Of a DNA stretch of 36,581 bases, positions 31,340 to 36,581 are shown one piece after another. A program made the translations under genes and the position numbers. The notes under the pieces are model-generated. The model searched no databases and had not been told where the DNA came from. It saw nothing but the letters and a program-made list of their open reading frames with translations. The first letter of the stretch is position 1, and each line of letters opens with the position of its first letter. Origin of the DNA: an uncultured Porphyromonadaceae bacterium (GTDB lineage: Bacteria > Bacteroidota > Bacteroidia > Bacteroidales > Muribaculaceae); the NCBI GenBank assembly GCA_947174235.1, contig CAMWID010000033.1:1-36581 (forward strand), written 5' to 3'.

Positions 31340-32289
31340 TAAAATTCCTCTGATATAAGGTAATTGTTGCGCTCAGGGGAATTGCGGGTTATCAGTTCCC
31401 CGATGAATCCCGTAAGAAAGAATTGCAACCCCATTATCATCGCCGCCAACGACAGATAGAAATACACTGAATTTGTGACATAAAAGAAATATGTATCACT
31501 GTTCATGCTTATTATCTTCAAGATAAGGACAACAATCACAGCAATAAATCCTATAAGAAACATCAACGAGCCGAGAAGCCCGAATATATGCATCGGCTTA
31601 ACACCGAATTTCGACTGAAACCACAATGTGCCGAGATCAAGATACCCATTGATAAATCGGTCAAGACCGAATTTGGTGTGTCCATATTTTCGTGCCTGAT
31701 GATGCACCACCTTCTCTCCGATATTTCTATAACCCGCATTCTTTGCAAGATAAGGGATATAGCGGTGCATGTCTCCATACACTTCAATATGCTTCACCAC
31801 AGCATTTCGGTATGCCTTGAGTCCGCAATTGAAATCGTGAAGGTTTTTTATTCCGCTCACTTTTCTTGCAGTCGCGTTAAAAAGCTTGGTAGGTATCGTT
31901 TTCGACAGCGGGTCATAGCGCTTCTTCTTCCATCCCGACACAAGGTCATATCCATCTTGCGTGATCATTCGGTATAGTTCCGGGATCTCGTCCGGACTGT
32001 CCTGAAGATCAGCGTCCATCGTTATGACCACATCTCCCTTGGCACGCCGGAAACCTACATTCAAGGCTGGAGACTTACCATAATTCCTTGAAAAGGAAAC
32101 GGCGTGAATGTTCTCATTTGAAGCGGCGAGAGTATGGATCACGTCAATCGACCTGTCGGTCGATCCGTCATCTATGAAAAGAATCTCATATGAGAATTTG
32201 TTGGCTTTCATCACTCGCTCTATCCATGCCGAAAGCTCCGGAAGTGATTCCTCCTCATTATATAGGGGTATTACTACTGATATGTCCAT
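31339..32289 (-). CDS. Family 2 glycosyltransferase, polyprenyl-phosphate type
   Basis: The 316-residue enzyme has a GT-A domain (1-225): VVIPLYNEEESLPEL, FIDDGSTDRS, and the metal-binding MDADLQDSPDEIP motif (DAD at 92-94). Two C-terminal membrane helices follow (about 233-257 and 268-292). This matches GtrB/dolichol-phosphate-mannose-synthase-like enzymes, which transfer a sugar from a nucleotide to a lipid phosphate at the inner membrane; the sugar cannot be told. The DUF4199 protein encoded just upstream is a regular partner in Bacteroidales. Confidence 0.9.
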   Translation of the reverse strand: MDISVVIPLYNEEESLPELSAWIERVMKANKFSYEILFIDDGSTDRSIDVIHTLAASNENIHAVSFSRNYGKSPALNVGFRRAKGDVVITMDADLQDSPDEIPELYRMITQDGYDLVSGWKKKRYDPLSKTIPTKLFNATARKVSGIKNLHDFNCGLKAYRNAVVKHIEVYGDMHRYIPYLAKNAGYRNIGEKVVHHQARKYGHTKFGLDRFINGYLDLGTLWFQSKFGVKPMHIFGLLGSLMFLIGFIAVIVVLILKIISMNSDTYFFYVTNSVYFYLSLAAMIMGLQFFLTGFIGELITRNSPERNNYLISEEF

Positions 32290-32316
32290 TTTTTCATATG
32301 TTGTCGGATGACTGGG

Positions 32317-32862
32317 TCAATTTCCCATAATCAATTTTTTGCGTCTCGTGCCTGTTTTCACTATGATCAACGAAAGGATTAGAGACAGGACAGACCCGCT
32401 GAAGCATGTCAGCCAGCCCATGGTGCTCACAAACTCCATTCCCGTAGGCAAAAGATGCGCGTCAACGGCATCCCTCATGAGCGAGATGGTGGCGGAATGC
32501 TCTGACGCCATAGGCGATCCCTCCAGAGAATACACAGCGTTCATAACCATGGAGTTTATAAACCCTGGATCCACAAAAACAAGATAAATTCCTGAGAACA
32601 GAGCACATATGAGAGTGCCGAATATCACTGTATAGATTCCTCCGAGCCAAAGGGCTGACACTTTCATATAGGCAGGCTCCGCGACGGCGATACGCCTCAT
32701 CTTGTAGCCCAACAGAAATGGGAAACCGGCTGCCAACAAAAATATCAGCGATGTAGCCGACTCTATTTTGATGCTGACAAACAGAAATATTGCCATAAGA
32801 GTGAGATACAGCCCCACTGGAAGTCCGGCTTCCGCCGCATACTTGTATATCGATTTATTCAT
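32317..32862 (-). CDS. DUF4199-family membrane protein
   Basis: The frame opens at a TTG (32874), but the ATG at 32862 (MNKSIYKYAAEAGLP) is the natural start, giving 181 residues. It leaves eight bases after the bioB stop. Four hydrophobic helices (about 11-28, 36-52, 68-92 and 149-170) and the start YAAEAGLPVGLYL match DUF4199 proteins of Bacteroidetes. These lie beside family 2 glycosyltransferases, as here. They may act as a flippase or scaffold for the lipid-linked sugar, but this has not been shown. Confidence 0.78.
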   Translation of the reverse strand: MNKSIYKYAAEAGLPVGLYLTLMAIFLFVSIKIESATSLIFLLAAGFPFLLGYKMRRIAVAEPAYMKVSALWLGGIYTVIFGTLICALFSGIYLVFVDPGFINSMVMNAVYSLEGSPMASEHSATISLMRDAVDAHLLPTGMEFVSTMGWLTCFSGSVLSLILSLIIVKTGTRRKKLIMGN

Positions 32863-32870
32863 TTTTATTA

Positions 32871-33830
32871 TCAAAAGATGAGACCTGCGTCTTTAAAGAG
32901 AACGCGGTCGTCCGCTATTGTATTGCTTACGGTGGTAAGCATGTCGCCCATCAGCACCCCATTCATACCTCCGGTCATGATACGCAACATCGACTTATAG
33001 CTCAGACGCATCCTGCCTCCGGCAAACCGAAGAGACTTTGTCGGCATTATGAACCGGAACAACGCCACTGTACGGATAATCTCCTCTTCGCTTATCAGAG
33101 GGGTATCCTGCAGCGGGGTGCCCGGTATGGGATTGAGGATATTGACCGGAACCGAGTCCACATCAAGATCCGCGAGCTCAAAGGCAAAGTCTATCCGGTC
33201 CGAAAGGCTTTCTCCCATCCCGATGATGCCGCCGGAACACACTTCGAGACCACACTTTTTTGCGGCGGCGATGGTACGTCTCTTGTCTTCGGGTGTATGT
33301 GTGGAGCAAAGGGACGGAAACACTTTTGACGATGTCTCCATGTTGCAATGGTAGCGCCGCACACCCGCGTCTTTCAACATCTCCATCTCCTCCTCCCCAA
33401 GAAGTCCCATGGAGGCACACAGATAAAGATCGGTTTCCCCGGCAAGCCGCCTGTATATGTCACAAAATTTTTCAAGGTCTTTTTTTGTCACCGTGCGACC
33501 GCTCGTGACAAGAGAGAACTTTCGGATACCTGCTTCACAGTTAGCCCTGGCGGCAGACATCACCTCTCCGGCATCAAGAAAATTATATGTGTCGCAGCCG
33601 GTATTATGACGCGATGCCTGAGCACACCATTTACAATCTTCTCCACATTTTCCGCTGCGGGCATTGACGATAGAACATGAATCTACCTCTTTCCCCTGCC
33701 AATGACGGCTGATCTCTCCGGCCGCGTCGCAAAGCATGTCAAGATCCTGAAAAGACGCGAGCCAGTCAGCCTCTTCCCTGGAAACGCCTTGACCTGCCAG
33801 CGCTTTATTTTTCAATGCCTCTAATTCCAT
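32871..33830 (-). CDS. bioB: Biotin synthase
   Basis: BioB is the radical SAM enzyme that inserts sulfur into dethiobiotin. The frame is open to 33923, but the ATG at 33828-33830 (MELEALKNKAL) gives 319 residues, the usual size, and the upstream part overlaps the promoter. The [4Fe-4S] motif CGEDCKWC (Cys62, Cys66, Cys69) is followed by the SLVTSGR and YHCNMETS segments. Cysteines of the [2Fe-2S] site (in LYLCASMG and YHCNMETS, and CSGGIIGMGE) and the RFAGGRM arginine motif are also present. No other bio genes are in the window; it heads an operon of envelope genes. Confidence 0.95.
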   Translation of the reverse strand: MELEALKNKALAGQGVSREEADWLASFQDLDMLCDAAGEISRHWQGKEVDSCSIVNARSGKCGEDCKWCAQASRHNTGCDTYNFLDAGEVMSAARANCEAGIRKFSLVTSGRTVTKKDLEKFCDIYRRLAGETDLYLCASMGLLGEEEMEMLKDAGVRRYHCNMETSSKVFPSLCSTHTPEDKRRTIAAAKKCGLEVCSGGIIGMGESLSDRIDFAFELADLDVDSVPVNILNPIPGTPLQDTPLISEEEIIRTVALFRFIMPTKSLRFAGGRMRLSYKSMLRIMTGGMNGVLMGDMLTTVSNTIADDRVLFKDAGLIF

Positions 33831-33883
33831 TGCAAAACTGAAAAATATCTTGTTTTGATTGATGTTGAGTAAATGCTTGCAGA

Positions 33884-33904
33884 TGCCGACAAAAAACATC
33901 GGCA
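33884..33904 (-). promoter_or_regulatory. Small hairpin in the bioB leader
   Basis: TGCCGA (33884-33889) pairs with TCGGCA (33899-33904) across a 9-base loop, within the about 84-nt leader. It is short, so any role in regulating bioB is speculative. Confidence 0.25.
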
Positions 33905-33920
33905 GCCACAATTCATTCCC

Positions 33921-33951
33921 CAAAATTACCTATTATTTACAACATGACAAA
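33921..33951 (-). promoter_or_regulatory. Promoter for the bioB operon
   Basis: On the minus strand TTTG (33948-33951), 19 bases, and TAATTTTG (33921-33928) fit the Bacteroidetes pattern. The transcript would start near 33914, supporting the ATG at 33830 as the bioB start. Confidence 0.65.
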
Positions 33952-34011
33952 ATTTATTTTTCAACTTCGACACAACTTCGACCGCAGCTTAAGACTGAAA
34001 TTGTAAAACGT

Positions 34012-34043
34012 TTTGTTTCCCTCGCTTTTTTTATCTAATTTTG
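34012..34043 (+). promoter_or_regulatory. Promoter for the nuclease-mnmE pair
   Basis: TTTG (34012-34015), 20 bases, then TAATTTTG (34036-34043) match the full pattern. The start would be near 34050, leaving an unusually long leader of about 165 nt that contains the two palindromic elements at 34108-34164. Confidence 0.65.
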
Positions 34044-34107
34044 TATACATATTTCAAAACAAAACATTTTAGTGGGATAATAAATATTTGCATACAAATG
34101 TCAGCAT

Positions 34108-34164
34108 CGGCTTTTCGGATCTGATTATAGGCATATAAAAAGCCGCAAGACTTGACATATGTCA
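34108..34164 (+). promoter_or_regulatory. Leader hairpin and palindrome before the nuclease gene
   Basis: CGGCTTTT (34108-34115) pairs with AAAAGCCG (34138-34145) across a 22-base loop, and TGACATATGTCA (34153-34164) is a perfect 12-base palindrome. Both are in the long leader. The first could terminate or attenuate transcription; the second is a candidate protein site. The rest of the 33831-34216 gap is A/T-rich and holds the two divergent promoters. Confidence 0.35.
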
Positions 34165-34216
34165 TTATGCAACCATTTTGAAGTCCCTTACGACCAAAAA
34201 CATTTAAACAACTTTT

Positions 34217-35092
34217 ATGGCAAAACGCAAAAAATCCCGAAAAAAATCAAAATTCCCTATTTCCTTATTTATATATCTCGCGACAGCGGCAACCGGAATC
34301 ACCGCATGGAACAGCTGTTCGGAAACCACAGTAGCAAATGAACCTGAAAACCCTGCCCCGGATCCGTCTGACCCTGACATTGGAGGAGATGTAAATCATT
34401 ACCCCGGACTTGAAACCGTATCTTTGCCGGACAACCTGACTTCCCAGATCAAAGAATATGTAGGATTCACAGTATCTTTTAACAAAGATAACAGAACCCC
34501 TAATTATGTAGCGTGGGAGCTTTTGGGAGACGAAGTCAAGACAGATATAGACCGCAGTGACAACTTCTGGACAGATCCTGATATCGAAGGATGCCCGTCC
34601 ACAAAAGATTACACCAGATCCGGCTACGACAGAGGACACATGTGTCCCGCCGCAGACCAGAAATGGAGCCAGCAGGCGATGGACGACTGCTTCGTTATGG
34701 CAAACATATGCCCACAGGACCACAGCCTCAACGCCGGAGCCTGGAACACCCTTGAAAGCAAAGAACGCCAATGGGCGCAACGTGACTCCGCTATAATGAT
34801 AATAGCCGGACCGATATATGACACGAGTGACACCAAACGTATCGGGAATGCCGGCGTAAGGGTTCCGGGAGCGTTTTTCAAAGTGCTCATGGCTCCTTAC
34901 GTAAACGAGCCGCGTGGAATAGCGTTCGTATACCCCAACATGACTTCTCCGGGAAACATGCAGGATTACGCGATGAGCATCGATGAGCTTGAAAAAATTC
35001 TCGGTTATGACTTCTTCCCGGCGCTTCCCGATAGAATAGAGGAGATGGTTGAGAAAACTTATTCGTTTAAGGAATGGAACAGTTCGAAGTAA
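34217..35092 (+). CDS. Exported DNA/RNA non-specific endonuclease (DRGH, His-Me finger)
   Basis: The 291-residue protein has a strongly basic start (KRKKSRKKSK), one hydrophobic segment (about 13-31), a low-complexity Pro/Asp linker (about 42-57), then a NUC1-type nuclease domain. DRGH (138-141) supplies the catalytic His141. The ANICPQDHSLNAGAWNTLE segment gives the metal-binding Asn and the downstream Glu. Such enzymes cut DNA and RNA without sequence preference using Mg2+, outside the cytoplasm. The first helix could be a signal peptide or an anchor. Its stop overlaps the mnmE start by 19 bases. Confidence 0.87.
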   Translation: MAKRKKSRKKSKFPISLFIYLATAATGITAWNSCSETTVANEPENPAPDPSDPDIGGDVNHYPGLETVSLPDNLTSQIKEYVGFTVSFNKDNRTPNYVAWELLGDEVKTDIDRSDNFWTDPDIEGCPSTKDYTRSGYDRGHMCPAADQKWSQQAMDDCFVMANICPQDHSLNAGAWNTLESKERQWAQRDSAIMIIAGPIYDTSDTKRIGNAGVRVPGAFFKVLMAPYVNEPRGIAFVYPNMTSPGNMQDYAMSIDELEKILGYDFFPALPDRIEEMVEKTYSFKEWNSSK

Positions 35093-36581
35093 ACACTATC
35101 GCGGCAATCTCCACTCCTGCCGGTGTGGGAGGTATTGCAGTGATCCGCGTGTCGGGCCCCTGCGCGATCAGTATTGTCGATGGCGCATGGGGAGGAAAGT
35201 CGCTTGCCGAAGCTTCATCCCACACAGCTCATTTTGGGAAATATATAGCTACCGATGGGAATATTCTCGATGAGGCGGTGGTTACCGTGTTCCGCAATCC
35301 GGCATCTTTCACAGGAGAAGACACCGTAGAGATTTCAGTCCATGGATCGCGCTGGATTCAGCGCGAAGTCTTGTCTGACCTTATCCGCAGAGGAGCACGC
35401 GCAGCCAATCCAGGAGAATTTACACAACGTGCTTTTCTAAACGGCAAACTCGACCTTGCTCAAGCCGAAGGGATTGCCGACCTCATATCTTCGTCATCAA
35501 GAGCGGCGCATGATCTTGCACTGTCGCAGACTCGCGGACATTTTTCGCGCGAGTTTGAGGCATTGCGCAGCAAACTTGTGGAGTTTGCTTCTCTCCTTGA
35601 ACTTGAACTTGATTTCTCGGAAGAAGACGTTGAATTTGCCGACCGCACAAACCTCCTGTCGCTCGCCAACACCATCCTTGCGAAAGTGGATAGACTCGCC
35701 TCATCTTATTCGTCGGGCGCGGCAATCAAAGAAGGCGTGCCAGTCGTCATTGCAGGCGTGCCGAACGCCGGAAAATCGTCATTGCTCAATCTTCTCTTGG
35801 GCGATGACAAGGCGATTGTAAGCGACATTCCAGGAACCACCCGCGACACGATTGAAGACACACTCGAAATCGACGGTGTGCTCTACCGGTTTATCGACAC
35901 CGCCGGACTACGGGCTACTTCAGACGTTGTCGAAAACCTCGGCATCGAACGAGCCCGTTCAAAAATGCAAGACGCCCGCATTGTAATATGGATAATTGAC
36001 CTCACTTCTCCCCCCGCTTACCAATATGAAGAATTGAAAAATTTCCTCGCCTCCAAACCGGAAGCCAAAGTGATCACCCTCTTCAACAAATCCGATCTCC
36101 AATCCACATGCCAGAAAGGATTCACAAATCCGGACGCACCCACGTCCGGCGCGCAGCAAAGCGAAAATGAACCGAGCCCTCGCAAACCTGTCCACATTCC
36201 GCAACAAAGCGAAAATGAACCGAGCCTTCGCATACCTGTCCACATGTCGCTGCAAAGCGAAAATGAATTGCCGAACCAGATCAGATTCAGTGCAAAGACA
36301 GGGACAGGGCTCGACGAGCTCAAATCATGCTTAAACGATCTCACCTTTGGAGACATCAATCCCGACTCAGAACTGATAGTGACCAACGCCCGCCACTACG
36401 AAGCACTGACGCGGGGAGCCGACGCACTGAAAAGAGCAATCGAAGGGATAGAGACCGGACTTTCCGCCGACTTCATAGCCCAGGACGTACGTGAAACCCT
36501 CCACCACCTCGGCACCATCACCGGCACCATAACCACCGACAACCTCCTCCACTCCATCTTCTCCACATTCTGCATCGGCAA
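35074..36581 (+). CDS. mnmE: tRNA modification GTPase MnmE (partial, end cut by window)
   Basis: MnmE with MnmG makes the 5-carboxymethylaminomethyl group at wobble U34 of certain tRNAs. From ATG 35074 the frame runs to the window edge, 502 complete codons. The visible end, STFCIG, lies one residue before the family's terminal Cys-Ile-Gly-Lys. The N-terminal folate-binding domain (1-120, with NTIAAISTPAG) and helical domain precede the G domain, with G1 GVPNAGKSS (228-236), DTAG (275-278), NKSD (338-341) and SAKTG (406-410). Between the last two motifs is an extra stretch of about 45 residues made of a 16-residue repeat (361-400). The start overlaps the nuclease gene by 19 bases; translation is likely coupled. 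Confidence 0.93.
   Translation, partial: MEQFEVNTIAAISTPAGVGGIAVIRVSGPCAISIVDGAWGGKSLAEASSHTAHFGKYIATDGNILDEAVVTVFRNPASFTGEDTVEISVHGSRWIQREVLSDLIRRGARAANPGEFTQRAFLNGKLDLAQAEGIADLISSSSRAAHDLALSQTRGHFSREFEALRSKLVEFASLLELELDFSEEDVEFADRTNLLSLANTILAKVDRLASSYSSGAAIKEGVPVVIAGVPNAGKSSLLNLLLGDDKAIVSDIPGTTRDTIEDTLEIDGVLYRFIDTAGLRATSDVVENLGIERARSKMQDARIVIWIIDLTSPPAYQYEELKNFLASKPEAKVITLFNKSDLQSTCQKGFTNPDAPTSGAQQSENEPSPRKPVHIPQQSENEPSLRIPVHMSLQSENELPNQIRFSAKTGTGLDELKSCLNDLTFGDINPDSELIVTNARHYEALTRGADALKRAIEGIETGLSADFIAQDVRETLHHLGTITGTITTDNLLHSIFSTFCIG
36130..36273 (+). repeat. In-frame 48-bp tandem repeat with flanking inverted repeat inside mnmE
   Basis: CCGGACG (36130-36136) and CGTCCGG (36143-36149) form a hairpin. 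It is followed by copies beginning at 36154, 36202 and 36250, a period of exactly 48 bases. Copies 1 and 2 are nearly identical over all 48 bases; copy 3 matches for about 18 bases and then diverges. Each copy encodes a 16-residue unit with the core QSENEP. The length is a multiple of three, so the reading frame is kept. Confidence 0.85.

Noticed and set aside
33831..33923. N-terminal extension of bioB by 31 residues
   Set aside because: It overlaps the predicted bioB promoter and leader, and the family begins near MELEALKNKAL.
36154..36273. CRISPR-like array
   Set aside because: The 48-bp units are contiguous without spacers and keep an open frame within mnmE, so they are tandem coding repeats.
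35959..36386. Minus-strand frames across the mnmE repeat encoding a repeated ARFIFALLR motif
   Set aside because: They mirror the in-frame repeat of mnmE. The repeated protein pattern is a by-product of the DNA repeat, not evidence of a gene.

Overview
The window looks like a chromosomal segment of a gut Bacteroidales bacterium, most likely of the Muribaculaceae (S24-7) type. The reasons are: many intergenic regions carry the Bacteroidetes promoter pattern TTTG-N19/20-TAnnTTTG; ribosome binding sites are not obvious; and the gene families are typical of the order (Mfa1-type fimbrillin, DUF3078, DUF4199, DUF6048/DUF6452-like proteins, and the parE-coaD-S41 protease order). The family-level placement is inference. 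No tRNA, rRNA, CRISPR array, prophage or insertion sequence was recognised. Coding density is high and almost everything is chromosomal core or near-core.

Layout. 1-6117: the end of an unknown gene, then four minus-strand genes: an OprB-like porin, the MgtA magnesium P-type ATPase, and a histidine kinase/response regulator pair. Just upstream of the mgtA promoter are four tandem 11-bp units starting TTAGA, the layout expected for an OmpR/PhoB-type regulator. 6118-8795: a small membrane protein, a possible very short transcript ending in a perfect hairpin, a solitary Mfa1-like fimbrillin lipoprotein and a nested hairpin element. 8796-12828: an FKBP prolyl isomerase, a small membrane protein with an HExxH motif, and the N-degron operon clpS-clpA-aat. 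12829-20171: parE-coaD-S41 protease, then a DUF3078 outer-membrane protein and two unrecognised exported proteins.

20172-25186: on the minus strand a cysteine desulfidase-family protein (cyuA), thymidine kinase, guanine deaminase and the ribosomal pair rplU-rpmA; on the plus strand a DoxX-like protein. 25187-29866: an oxalate cassette (frc, oxc, AEC-family carrier) with a palindromic operator candidate upstream and a strong terminator downstream. 29867-33951: a minus-strand run that starts with bioB and continues with DUF4199, a polyprenyl-phosphate-type glycosyltransferase and two envelope proteins. 33952-36581: an exported DRGH-type nuclease overlapping mnmE, which runs off the window end and carries an in-frame 48-bp tandem repeat inside its GTPase domain.

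The observations most worth following are the 11-bp-phased operator at mgtA, the in-frame repeat inside MnmE, the oxalate cassette with its palindrome, the possible roughly 55-nt transcript near 6753-6808, and the composite repeat between tdk and cyuA. No wholly new multi-gene system could be established from sequence alone.
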